64,000 bases of DNA from contig NZ_JBGVSA010000001.1 in assembly GCF_041807905.1 (NCBI RefSeq), positions 124,001-188,000 of the forward strand, in the 5' to 3' direction. Positions 29,381-37,405 of this stretch are shown in pieces. The notes below the pieces were generated by a model. The model saw only the letters and a program-made list of their open reading frames with translations, was not told the DNA's origin and searched no databases. The translations under genes and the position numbers were made by a program. The first letter of the stretch is position 1. Every line of letters begins with the position of its first letter. The DNA comes from JBGVSA01 sp041807905. GTDB taxonomy: Bacteria; Pseudomonadota; Gammaproteobacteria; Burkholderiales; Rhodocyclaceae.

Positions 29381-29845
29381 TTAGCGCAGGATTTGCGGAT
29401 GGACGAGCACGACGTCGGCGCGTGCCGTGCGATGCGGCAGCCAGATGCGCGAATCGATCGACTCCTCGTAGCGCAGGATCTGATAGCTGCCGAAGCCGCG
29501 TTCGCGGGCCAGCGCTTCGGCCCGGCGTGCCAGCACTTGTTTGGCCTCGCCCGCGCCGCCGACATTGATCGGCTTCATCGTCAATTCGTACGAAGCACGG
29601 TTATCGCCCAGGCGTGTTTCCTGGATCGACCAGTTCGGCGCCAGCGGATCGACCACGGTGTAGACCAGATAGCTGATGCCGGCAATCACCACCAGATCGT
29701 CCAGATGCAGCACGTAGCTTGGCGTGAGCTGGATGCCGGCATCGGGAATGATCGAAGCGTTGCGCGGATAGGTGCCGCTGATCGAACTGCACGCCGACAT
29801 GGCCACGCACAACGCGGCAAGGATGGCACCGGAAAGACGTTTCAT
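29381..29845 (-). CDS. Putative lipoprotein, unknown function
   Basis: A 154-residue protein with signal peptide and lipobox MSAC (Cys19), followed by SSISGTYPRN. A hydrophobic stretch DDLVVIAGISYLVYTVVDPLAP at about residues 50-71 may be a beta-rich core or a membrane segment. The C-terminal half is alpha/beta. It starts 12 bases after the flgL stop and may be co-transcribed with the flagellar genes, but I see no flagellar signature. Confidence 0.7.
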   Translation of the reverse strand: MKRLSGAILAALCVAMSACSSISGTYPRNASIIPDAGIQLTPSYVLHLDDLVVIAGISYLVYTVVDPLAPNWSIQETRLGDNRASYELTMKPINVGGAGEAKQVLARRAEALARERGFGSYQILRYEESIDSRIWLPHRTARADVVLVHPQILR

Positions 29846-29857
29846 GGCGCGCGCCCC

Positions 29858-31072
29858 TTACTTCAGGAAGTTGAACAGCGACAGGCCGGATATCTTGATG
29901 AACGACTGCTGCGCCGCCTGCAGGCTGACGTTCTGCATGCTGAAATCCGAGATCGTCGAGGCGTAGTCCAGCCCGGTCAGCTTGTTGATGCGGTCGGAAT
30001 ACTGCTGCTGCGCATCCGTGCCGAGGCTTTGCAGCGCATCCAGTTCGGTCTGCCGCGAACCCACCTGCGAGCGCAGCTTCAGTACATTGTCGAGCGCGTT
30101 GTCCAGTTTGTTACCCGCGTCGGCGAGCCCCTGCTGAAGCGCCGCGCCCGATGAGTTGTCCAGCACGCTGATGAGCTGTTGCAGGGTGCTGAACATGTCT
30201 GTCTGGCCGCCCGGATCGACCGTGAAGGTGTCGCCCGGCGCGGGTGTTCCGGACACCGCGACTTGAATCTGGCCGGTGGCCGGCGCGGGCGGCAGGTCGA
30301 TCGTGCCGCCGCTGGTGTACGTGCCTGTTGCCATCGGCGCACCGGTCATGCCGGGGTCCGCTGCGCGATCGAAGACCTCGTAAGTGCTTCCGCTGGTAAA
30401 GCGGATGCCATATTGCCCGCCCGAGTACGAGCCGGTCACCGAGCCACCGTTGATCACCGCCGCGCCGGAGTTGCCCGACGCGGACGAAGCGTTGAACGAG
30501 CCATTGAGATTGTCCACGCTCATGAAAACCTGCATGCCGTTGTCGGACACCGGCATCAGCCGCGTATCGGAGACTTGCAGCGTGCGCTGCCCCTGGTCGC
30601 CTTGATAGCTCACCCCGCCCGACAGATTGCCGGTAAACGGCAGGGTGTCGCCCTTGAAGCCGGCGAACATGTATTGCCCATTGGAATCCGTGCTGTTGGC
30701 CAGGCTCAGCAGGGAATCGAACTGGCTCTTGAGGTCTGTCGCGATGCTCTTGAGGTCATCCTGATTCAGCGCGCCGTTGCCCGCCTGGATGGTGCGCTCC
30801 TTCGCGTACGTAATGATGTCGCCGATGGCGGCAAGCTTGCTCTCCAGCGATTTGAGCGCATCGTCGGCAGTACCCTGGTTGGTCATCTGCTGCTGCACAA
30901 CGGCGCTGGCCTGTTTGACGGTCAACGCTTGCGCGGCGGCCACGGGATCGTCGCTGGGCTTGGTCACCCGGGTATTCAACGACAATTGCTGCTGCAGCGT
31001 CATCAGATTGGACTGCTGACGGTTCATCGTCGAAACGTTGGTGTCGAAGATCAGAGAGGTCGAAATGCGCAT
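29858..31072 (-). CDS. flgL: Flagellar hook-associated protein FlgL (HAP3)
   Basis: FlgL joins the hook-filament junction to flagellin. The 404-residue protein starts with the flagellin-like N-terminus MRISTSLIFDTNVSTM and the D0/D1 coiled region (TLQQQLSLNTRVTKPSDDPVAA), and ends with the matching C-terminal helix (TISDFSMQNVSLQAAQQSFIKISGLSLFNFL). The middle (about 170-300) is a variable beta-rich surface domain rich in Gly, Ser and Thr. It lies 17 bases behind flgK. Confidence 0.95.
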   Translation of the reverse strand: MRISTSLIFDTNVSTMNRQQSNLMTLQQQLSLNTRVTKPSDDPVAAAQALTVKQASAVVQQQMTNQGTADDALKSLESKLAAIGDIITYAKERTIQAGNGALNQDDLKSIATDLKSQFDSLLSLANSTDSNGQYMFAGFKGDTLPFTGNLSGGVSYQGDQGQRTLQVSDTRLMPVSDNGMQVFMSVDNLNGSFNASSASGNSGAAVINGGSVTGSYSGGQYGIRFTSGSTYEVFDRAADPGMTGAPMATGTYTSGGTIDLPPAPATGQIQVAVSGTPAPGDTFTVDPGGQTDMFSTLQQLISVLDNSSGAALQQGLADAGNKLDNALDNVLKLRSQVGSRQTELDALQSLGTDAQQQYSDRINKLTGLDYASTISDFSMQNVSLQAAQQSFIKISGLSLFNFLK

Positions 31073-31089
31073 GGCGTGCTCCTGATTGA

Positions 31090-33030
31090 TCAGCGCGCAA
31101 TGTTGAGGACAGCTTCGAAGAGCGTCTGAGCAGTGCTCATGACGCGGGCCGCAGCCTGATAAGCCTGCTGGTAGCGCAGGAGATTGGCAGCCTCTTCATC
31201 GAGGTTCACGCCCGATACCGACTGCTGCGCGGCCTGCGCCTGCTCCAGCAGGGTCTGCTGCGTGCTGGTGTTGATTTCGGCCGCGTGCGTCTGTGTGCCG
31301 ATCTTGCTCACGATCTGGCTGTAGGCCGTAGCGTACGTCGCCGATCCGCCAAGCATGTTCTTGGTCGTCTGCAGGTTGCCCAGCGCCACCGCATTGCGTC
31401 CGTCCGACACCCCGCCGTCATTGCTGGTGATGGTGAAGGCGTCGCCGTTCTTGGGCGCCCCGCTGATCGAAAACGAAATGTTCGGCGAAGCAAGCGTGAA
31501 GGTCTTGCCCGAAGCATCCGCGACGGGGTCATAGGCCAGCGTGCCGGACGCCGCGCCACCCAATACAAAACTATTGGTGGCCGAGTCGAACGTAACGGTA
31601 ATGTTCCCGATGTGCGGCGTCGTGGCCGAAATACCGGTGCCGCTGACGACCGAACCCTGCGAGATCGACGCCGTGCCGCTGTTCGTCGATGCCGCCGACG
31701 TGGTGATGGGTGCGCCAGCCGCGATCAGCCGCGTATCGGTGATTGCCACGTTCACGCTGGACGCGGCATAGCGGGTCGGCTGGATCAGGAAACGGTCGCC
31801 CGCCGCAACGGAGCCCGAGGTGAGCGAAATCGAAATGCCGTCAACGTCGGTGGGCAAGGTCGCGCCGGAATACACCGACTTGCCATCGGACGAGCGCTGC
31901 AGGTTGTAGTTGGTGCCGTCGAAACTCAGCACGTAGTCGTCGGTCGTCAGGTTGGCGACGTTGCTGTATGACACTTCCAGTTGCGCGCTGGAAACCGTTC
32001 CGGTGGAGAAGGCCGGCAAATTTTGCACGGCGCCCTTGATGGGGGTGAAAAAATCGCCGCCCATGGCACCGTTCAGATCTACGCCAAGCCGATGTTGGGC
32101 GTTGAAGGTCTCGGTCATGCCCACCGCGATGCGCCCCAGCGCGTTCTGCGCGGCATCCAGCGCGTCCGAGCGGAACGTCAGCAGGCCGGCCAGCGAACCG
32201 CCGGTGATCATGCTGTCGGAAAGCTTGGCGGAATTGTCGCCCTGCAACTGGATACCCAATTGCAGCTTCTTCGGATTGCTGTCCGACGGCGTGGCGGTCA
32301 GCGTGTAGGTGCTGTTGCCCACCACCAGCGGTTGGCCGGTGCCGATGAATACGCTCACCGAACCGTCGCTCTCGGTCGTGGTCGTCACCTGCACGTTGCG
32401 GTTCAATTCCTGGATCAGTGCATTGCGCGCATCCAGCAGATCATTGGCAGGCACGCCCGTGCCGGAGGCCTGCGCCACGACGATCTGGTGGTTCAGGTCC
32501 GCCAGTTGTTTGGCCAGGGTGTTGATCGAATCGACGGTGGTTGAAATCTGCGACTCCACCCCGCTACGGATTTCGTCCATGCGCTGGTTGAGCGACTGGA
32601 AGCGCCCCGCCAACGCCTGGGCGAACGACAGCATCGATTGACGCGCCGACACATCCGACGGATTGCTCGCCACGCTCTGTACGCTGTTGAAGTAACTCGT
32701 CAGCGCAGAGGAAAGCCCGACGGTTTCATCGCCCAGCAGATTGTCGATCTGCGCGATCTCGTTGTAGTAGGTCTCCGACTTGGAATGCGCGGCATCGGCC
32801 GCCATCGTCTGGTTTTCGAGGAACTGGCTGTAGATGCGCTTGACCGTCTGGACCTGCGTGCCCTGTCCAAAGAAACCCGCGCCCGTATAGAGCGGCTGCT
32901 GTGTGCCCTGGATCACCTGTTGACGGCTATATCCCGTCACGTTGGCATTGGTGATGTTGTGCGAGGTCGTCGTCAGTTGGGCCTGCGCGGCGTTCAACCC
33001 CGTCAGACCGATACTCAGCAAACTGGCCAT
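31090..33030 (-). CDS. flgK: Flagellar hook-associated protein FlgK (HAP1)
   Basis: The 646-residue product is chosen from the ATG at 33030, because FlgK proteins begin M(A/S)SLLSIGLTGLNAAQ and GGAG precedes this codon. An upstream in-frame start at 33069 adds 13 unlikely residues. The N-terminus has SHNITNANVTGYSRQQV, and the C-terminus VNLDEEAANLLRYQQAYQAAARVMSTAQTLFEAVL (quoted short: DEEAANLLRYQQAYQA). FlgK is the first junction protein on the hook. No flgJ or other rod/hook gene lies upstream. Confidence 0.96.
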   Translation of the reverse strand: MASLLSIGLTGLNAAQAQLTTTSHNITNANVTGYSRQQVIQGTQQPLYTGAGFFGQGTQVQTVKRIYSQFLENQTMAADAAHSKSETYYNEIAQIDNLLGDETVGLSSALTSYFNSVQSVASNPSDVSARQSMLSFAQALAGRFQSLNQRMDEIRSGVESQISTTVDSINTLAKQLADLNHQIVVAQASGTGVPANDLLDARNALIQELNRNVQVTTTTESDGSVSVFIGTGQPLVVGNSTYTLTATPSDSNPKKLQLGIQLQGDNSAKLSDSMITGGSLAGLLTFRSDALDAAQNALGRIAVGMTETFNAQHRLGVDLNGAMGGDFFTPIKGAVQNLPAFSTGTVSSAQLEVSYSNVANLTTDDYVLSFDGTNYNLQRSSDGKSVYSGATLPTDVDGISISLTSGSVAAGDRFLIQPTRYAASSVNVAITDTRLIAAGAPITTSAASTNSGTASISQGSVVSGTGISATTPHIGNITVTFDSATNSFVLGGAASGTLAYDPVADASGKTFTLASPNISFSISGAPKNGDAFTITSNDGGVSDGRNAVALGNLQTTKNMLGGSATYATAYSQIVSKIGTQTHAAEINTSTQQTLLEQAQAAQQSVSGVNLDEEAANLLRYQQAYQAAARVMSTAQTLFEAVLNIAR

Positions 33031-33163
33031 GAAGGCGCTCCGGATCCACTTATGGCTGAGCCATAGCAAGAGCTTTGCCAGTTCAGGCGTCTCTGCTTTT
33101 GTTTTTTAAATACAGATACTTAGGACAGTAGAAAACGTCATCCTCCGGTCAATGCACCGATGA

Positions 33164-33180
33164 CCGGCAAAAGCTGCCGG
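33164..33180. repeat. Small inverted repeat upstream of flgK
   Basis: CCGGCA (33164-33169), five-base loop, TGCCGG (33175-33180), in the 239-base gap between flgK and the receiver-like gene. No T tract follows, so it is not a normal terminator. No clear sigma28 or sigma70 promoter for flgKL was found around it. Confidence 0.4.
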
Positions 33181-33220
33181 TGCGCAATCGTCGCTTGGAG
33201 CGAAGCGTGTCGCGTCAACG

Positions 33221-33246
33221 AAAAAAAGGCGGGCAAAGCCCGCCTT
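33221..33246 (-). terminator. Rho-independent terminator of the receiver-like gene
   Basis: On the minus strand AAGGCGGGC, loop TTT, GCCCGCCTT, followed by a further five T (plus-strand A run from 33221). It lies 23 bases after the stop of the gene at 33270 and isolates it from flgKL. Confidence 0.9.
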
Positions 33247-33269
33247 CCTCGCTCGTGACGCCATGGACG

Positions 33270-33911
33270 TTACGTCGGCATGAACTCGCGCACCGATTTG
33301 TCGATGCCGCGCAATGCCGCCACATCGAACTGAGTGTCGGCGAGCGCGCCGCGATCCCGACGAGCGCCGTGTGCAGCAATCCCGAAGGCCACGCGGGCGC
33401 CACGGAAGCCGGTACGCCTGAGCGCAATGGATTGCCGCGACCGGCGTACAGCCGCTTCTGTGCGATCTTGCAGGGTCGCCGCGCCCCCGGCCCGCATATC
33501 GGCCGGCGCGACACCTGTCTCATGCGACGTCGACAGGGATAGTCCGAGAAGACTGCGCACCGCCATGACGACAGACTCGTCGGGCGCCGAGCGCGTCATG
33601 ACGACCACGCCGGACGGGCCCTGAGCGTGTATGGACTGGCTGCATATCTGCGGAGCCAGCAGCAAGACTCGCCCGCTCACGAGGCAATCGAGCAGCGCGG
33701 CGCCCATGCCGCGCAATCCCACGCGACTCCCCTCCTGGTCGACCAAGACCAGGTCGGGCTGGCAGCTTCGCGCCACCCGCAGCGCGTGGGCCGGCGAAAC
33801 CAGCCCGACGACATCCAGTCCCATGTCTTCCGCCATGGCAGAGAGGCGACTGCCCATCCGCCGATGTCCACCTACGATCAATACCGTTTTCTTGCGCATG
33901 TGATGATCCAT
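33270..33911 (-). CDS. Degenerate CheY-like receiver domain protein
   Basis: The 213-residue protein begins with a receiver-like fold, KKTVLIVGGHRRMGSRL, with the beta3 aspartate kept (QPDLVLVDQEG, D58) but the acidic pair that binds Mg2+ replaced by GG. It is thus unlikely to be phosphorylated normally. The C-terminal half (from about 130) is Arg/Ala-rich without a recognisable output domain. An alternative ATG lies four codons inside (33899). Its own terminator follows. The function is unknown, and its position next to flgKL does not prove a flagellar role. Confidence 0.6.
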   Translation of the reverse strand: MDHHMRKKTVLIVGGHRRMGSRLSAMAEDMGLDVVGLVSPAHALRVARSCQPDLVLVDQEGSRVGLRGMGAALLDCLVSGRVLLLAPQICSQSIHAQGPSGVVVMTRSAPDESVVMAVRSLLGLSLSTSHETGVAPADMRAGGAATLQDRTEAAVRRSRQSIALRRTGFRGARVAFGIAAHGARRDRGALADTQFDVAALRGIDKSVREFMPT

Positions 33912-33980
33912 TCATTGCAACCTATCGTCACCCGTGCGTCATATGCTCAACCGCCTGTGAAACGACTCGGAGAAGGAATC

Positions 33981-34001
33981 GCAGGGCGGTTTTCGCCCTG
34001 C
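33981..34001. repeat. Inverted repeat in the leader of the receiver-like gene
   Basis: GCAGGGCG (33981-33988), loop GTTTT, CGCCCTGC (33994-34001), about 70 bases upstream of the minus-strand start. There is no T tract. A second palindrome, CCGCCAA-TAT-TTGGCGG, lies at 34033-34049. Both may be leader structures or operators. Confidence 0.45.
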
Positions 34002-34133
34002 GGTCCGGGAGCAAAATGGTAGCGCCCTGCCTCCGCCAATATTTGGCGGCCATCAAGCGGGTATCGCGCATCAAGACATTGTCATGCCGCAGCGCGAAAC
34101 GAATCTGAGCTGTGCGCCATACTTGTGTCGGAC

Positions 34134-34160
34134 AAAGCCGATGGCGTTACCACCATCGGC
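34134..34160 (-). terminator. Probable terminator of the esterase lipoprotein gene
   Basis: On the minus strand GCCGATGG (34153-34160), eight-base loop, CCATCGGC (34137-34144), then TTTG. It starts ten bases after the esterase stop. The T run is short. Confidence 0.55.
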
Positions 34161-34170
34161 CCATTCGCCC

Positions 34171-35493
34171 TCAGCGCTTGAGTGCCGTGTCCAGCCAGGT
34201 GAAGGCCGCTTCCTGCTCTTCTTGCACGAATACGTGGCCGAGTGTCGACCAGGTCTGGGTCTTGAGCTTGTCGCCCGCGCCCCACGCCGTCCACACCTGC
34301 TGCATCTTGGCGTAGGCCGCATCCACCGATGCGGTCGGGAACAGCGTATCGGTGCCTCCATTGAAGAACAGCATCGGCTTGGGCGCCGCCAGGCTCGCCA
34401 CGTCCGGGAAGTCGAGATAACGCAACAGCCCCGGATGCATCATGTTGAAAGCGGACTGGCCCTTGAGCTGATTGTTGCCCGGCACCATCAGGCCGTCGGT
34501 GGTCGCCATCCAGCACACTGCAACGCCGGCTGCGATCTTGTCGGAGAGCGCTGCCAACTGCCACGCACGGAATGCCCCCATCGAGAAGCCGACTGCCGCG
34601 ATGCGATTGACATCCACCTGCGGTTGGCTGGCCAGGAAGTCGGCCGCGCGCACGTCTTCGCGCGCCATCAGCCCGCCGAGCGAATCGCCCAGGTTGTACA
34701 GGTTGGCAGCCAGCGCCTGTTGCTGCTCGCCCTGCGTTTGCGTGCCGACGGCGGTATAGCCGCCACGGTCTCCCCAGCCCAGCGCATCGACGGCCAGCAC
34801 CACGTAGCCACGCTTGGCGAGCTCGTCGCCGACAAAGCGATCGCTGAAGTACTTATTGCTCCAGGCGGTCGCAGAACTCAGGCGCGTGGCGTCTCCCCAC
34901 GGCTTGATGAGCTTTTCCTTGCCGATGTCGAACTTGCCGCCGTGGTCGTGCAACAGCACTGCGGCCGGGAACGGGCCGCTGCCCTTGGGCACCAGCATGA
35001 GGCCCATGACACGGCTGTCGGCGGTCAGGTTGAACACCACCTTGCGCGACCAGTACGTGCCGTTGTCCTGCTCATCGATCACCACCGGGTTGAAGGCGGT
35101 CTTGTCGTTGTCATCGAGGATGAGTTCCTTGACCTTGGCCTTGCCGGCGGCGCGCCACGCGGCCATGTCGGTCGTGCCGGATTTCCATGCCATGGGGAAG
35201 GTCAGGCGGTCCTTGAGCCTCTGGTAGAACACCGGCAGGTTGTTCGGCGCAGCCGATGTCGCGGCAATGATGCCGGAGGTCTGGTAGCTCGCGTCAGCGG
35301 GCGCGCTGCTGGAACTGGACATGGATATGCTGGATGCGGAACTCGAGGAACTGACCGCCACGCTGCTCAACGAGCTGCTGCTGGAAGCGGCCGCCTGAGA
35401 TTGTGCCGGTTTGTCGTCGTCGCCGCACGCGGCGAGAGAAACCATCAGTGCGGCCGTCAGCACGCACAGCTTGAAAGGGTGATGCATTGCCAT
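34171..35493 (-). CDS. Lipoprotein esterase/dienelactone hydrolase-like with polyserine linker
   Basis: A 440-residue lipoprotein (lipobox SLAAC, Cys23, then GDDDK). Residues 33-67 are a serine-rich linker (runs of SSSSS). The catalytic domain is an alpha/beta hydrolase of the acetyl-xylan esterase/dienelactone type: VLLHDHGGKFDIG, nucleophile GFSMGAFRA, acid in NGGTDTLFP and histidine in STLGHVFVQ. GDDD places aspartates at +3 to +5, with Gly at +2. It is probably anchored on the outer membrane, with the serine linker holding the domain away from it. AGGAGAC gives a good ribosome binding site. The substrate is unknown. Confidence 0.85.
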   Translation of the reverse strand: MAMHHPFKLCVLTAALMVSLAACGDDDKPAQSQAAASSSSSLSSVAVSSSSSASSISMSSSSSAPADASYQTSGIIAATSAAPNNLPVFYQRLKDRLTFPMAWKSGTTDMAAWRAAGKAKVKELILDDNDKTAFNPVVIDEQDNGTYWSRKVVFNLTADSRVMGLMLVPKGSGPFPAAVLLHDHGGKFDIGKEKLIKPWGDATRLSSATAWSNKYFSDRFVGDELAKRGYVVLAVDALGWGDRGGYTAVGTQTQGEQQQALAANLYNLGDSLGGLMAREDVRAADFLASQPQVDVNRIAAVGFSMGAFRAWQLAALSDKIAAGVAVCWMATTDGLMVPGNNQLKGQSAFNMMHPGLLRYLDFPDVASLAAPKPMLFFNGGTDTLFPTASVDAAYAKMQQVWTAWGAGDKLKTQTWSTLGHVFVQEEQEAAFTWLDTALKR

Positions 35494-35526
35494 TGTCTCC
35501 TGTCATTTTTCTTGGCGGGATGTACC

Positions 35527-35567
35527 CGGGGCGGCCCACGACGTCCGGTTGCGGACGCGTCGCCCCG
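35527..35567 (-). promoter_or_regulatory. Strong bulged hairpin in the leader of the esterase gene
   Basis: Outer arms CGGGGCG (35527-35533) and CGCCCCG (35561-35567) enclose inner arms CGTCCG (35542-35547) and CGGACG (35552-35557) with a GTTG loop. It lies 34 bases upstream of the esterase start and would form in the mRNA leader. Whether it controls translation or ends upstream transcription is unknown. Confidence 0.45.
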
Positions 35568-36109
35568 CTCCGAAATTTGAGCAAATGTGGGAGGGGAAAT
35601 CCTGATCGGCATTGCGCTTTTTCGGATCATCGACTGGCAACCGTCATCGGCGGTCGATGTTCGGTCGGACGGCGTGCCACCAGTGGCGCCGCCGGGATTT
35701 CCGGTGACATTGAATCCGGGCGATCCGGCGTCCACCGAACAGTCATTCGTCATTCACGGAAAAAGCACACGTGCAAACAAGCGATTCATTTGTTCGCCAG
35801 ATCGTTAAAAAGCGTTCCGTCTGATACCCAAGTAGTTTCATTTGTAACATCATGCCGACAGACCCAGTTAGCAGGAAGCTAACCGTAAGAATTTGGGCTC
35901 GCCGCTCCGAACACTCTGATCCGCGCATGAATACCCTCTCGAAAACTCAGAGTTTCCGCAGGACCTGACTCGAAGTTCGGCCACTGCGGTCGGGACATTC
36001 GGTCCATATGCTTCCGCTCATTCGGTATCCGCAGTTAAAGAACTCTCACTTTCGATGGTTGAGTGCGGACGACACATGAGCCGCAGAGAACTCAGCCGTG
36101 GAGCAAGAG
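35568..36109. other. 540-base region without a convincing gene
   Basis: This divergent gap between the esterase and the TM2 gene is visibly more A+T-rich than its surroundings, especially 35750-36060. Short open frames exist on both strands (for example 35587-35808 plus), but they lack a ribosome binding site, recognisable family or GC-rich third positions. CATTCGGT occurs twice (35994 and 36018 regions). It probably holds promoters of the flanking genes and perhaps a regulator site of the BvgA-like protein. Confidence 0.5.
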
Positions 36110-36658
36110 ATGAACACGCACTCATCAAGCCTGGTGACGGCGGCCGTGGCGCGCACGCGCCAGTTGCCCGTCCGATGGCCGCCGCGCAGCACGCGCCCGT
36201 TCTTGCCGGCGTGCGCACGTTGCGCCCGCTTCGACGCGCGCACCAGCCGAACGCTGTGGCTCCTGTGGGCGACGCTGGGCTGGGCCGGCGCACACCGTCT
36301 GTACATGGACAAGGTCGCCAGCGGTCTGGCCGTGTTGATCGGGGCCATGCTGCTGGCGCTGGGCCAAGCCTGGCGCCCTGCCCTGATCGGTGCGGCGGCG
36401 CCGGCGGTCGCCGCCACGGGCTTGCCGTGGGCCGTCACTGGGGCGCATGTGCTGCTCGCTGTGCTCGATGCAGGCGTACTGGGGCTGATCGCCCTCTGGC
36501 TATTCGATGTCGCCAACGTACGCCACTGGGCGCGCCAGCTCGAACGCAACGCGTCGACCGAAGCACAGGTGCCAAGACATCCGCTGTGTCATATCGAATG
36601 TCGCTCGGAATGTGCCGTACACCGCGCCGATGCCACGCTGCGCGGCCGCCGCGCATGA
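36110..36658 (+). CDS. TM2 domain membrane protein
   Basis: A 182-residue protein starting at an ATG behind GGAGCAAGAG (a GTG at 36098 is the alternative). Residues 40-50 carry a CARC pair, followed by a TM2-type segment: RTLWLLWATLGWAGAHRLYMDKVASGLAVLIGAMLL (key part GAHRLYMDK), in which Gly-Ala-His-Arg-x-Tyr matches the TM2 loop. Another two hydrophobic segments follow at about 90-145. The C-terminal 40 residues are polar. The function of TM2 proteins in bacteria is mostly unknown. The gene precedes the two-component pair by 90 bases on the same strand. Confidence 0.7.
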   Translation: MNTHSSSLVTAAVARTRQLPVRWPPRSTRPFLPACARCARFDARTSRTLWLLWATLGWAGAHRLYMDKVASGLAVLIGAMLLALGQAWRPALIGAAAPAVAATGLPWAVTGAHVLLAVLDAGVLGLIALWLFDVANVRHWARQLERNASTEAQVPRHPLCHIECRSECAVHRADATLRGRRA

Positions 36659-36748
36659 ACGCCAACACCAGGAGCGGTGGCCAATCGTCGCCGCGCCGGT
36701 TGAACGACCGCCTCGCCGCGGTCCGCTTTTAGAGAAAGGAACGCCGCC

Positions 36749-37399
36749 ATGGAACCGCATATGGCTCATCAGCAGAAGACTGTCGTCATCATCGATGACC
36801 ACCCGAGCATGCAGCGCGCGCTCAAGGACGTGCTGGAAGAAGACAGCACGCTCAACCTCAAGGTGCTCGGGATGGCCGCGGACGGCATGGCCGGTCTGAA
36901 CATGGTGCGCGACCTGCGTCCCGACCTCGTCATGCTGGACCTGAACCTGCCGCACCTGGACGGCCTCAGCGTGGTATGGCGCGTGCGCCAGCTGGAACTG
37001 AATACAGCCATCGTGGTGTTCTCTGGCCTGGACGCGCGCGTCTATGCGCGCAAGGTCATGGAGGCCGGCTGCAACGGCTTCATCAGCAAGACGATGGAGC
37101 CGCAGGACATCATTGCCACTGTACGCACGGTGCTGGCGGGTTTTACCTGCTTCCCGCAGATCAGCACGCCGGCCTACGCCAGCAACGGCAGCGATCGCGG
37201 CATCGATGCGCTCACGCGCCGCGAACTGGCCGTCATGCTGGGCCTTGCGCGCGGCAGCAACAACCGCCAGTTGGCCGACGAACTGCACATCAGCGAGAAG
37301 ACGATCAGCACCTACAAGGGGCACATCCTGCAAAAACTCGGGCTGGGCAACATCGTCGACATCGTCAACTACGCGAAGATGCACGGGCTGGTGGACTGA
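36749..37399 (+). CDS. NarL/FixJ response regulator of the BvgA/EvgA type
   Basis: The 216-residue protein has a receiver domain (IIDDHPSMQRAL, phosphoacceptor D64 in DLVMLDLNLPHLDGL, lysine in GFISKTMEP) and a C-terminal LuxR-type helix-turn-helix (LTRRELAVMLGLARGSNNRQLADEL...ISEKTISTYKGHILQKL). The STYK helix and length resemble BvgA of Bordetella and EvgA of E. coli. A hybrid kinase gene begins six bases after the stop, so the two form a two-component operon. Ribosome binding site AGAAAGGAA. Confidence 0.9.
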   Translation: MEPHMAHQQKTVVIIDDHPSMQRALKDVLEEDSTLNLKVLGMAADGMAGLNMVRDLRPDLVMLDLNLPHLDGLSVVWRVRQLELNTAIVVFSGLDARVYARKVMEAGCNGFISKTMEPQDIIATVRTVLAGFTCFPQISTPAYASNGSDRGIDALTRRELAVMLGLARGSNNRQLADELHISEKTISTYKGHILQKLGLGNIVDIVNYAKMHGLVD

Positions 37400-37405
37400 G
37401 CCAGC

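Noticed and set aside
33215..33523. Alternative frame at the end of the receiver-like gene, considered as evidence of a frameshift
   Set aside because: The alternative frame runs through the terminator hairpin and shows no output domain either. No clear frameshift site is visible.
35587..35808. 73-codon frame in the long gene-free gap
   Set aside because: No ribosome binding site, no family, no continuity with neighbours. The Val/Pro-rich translation may be chance.
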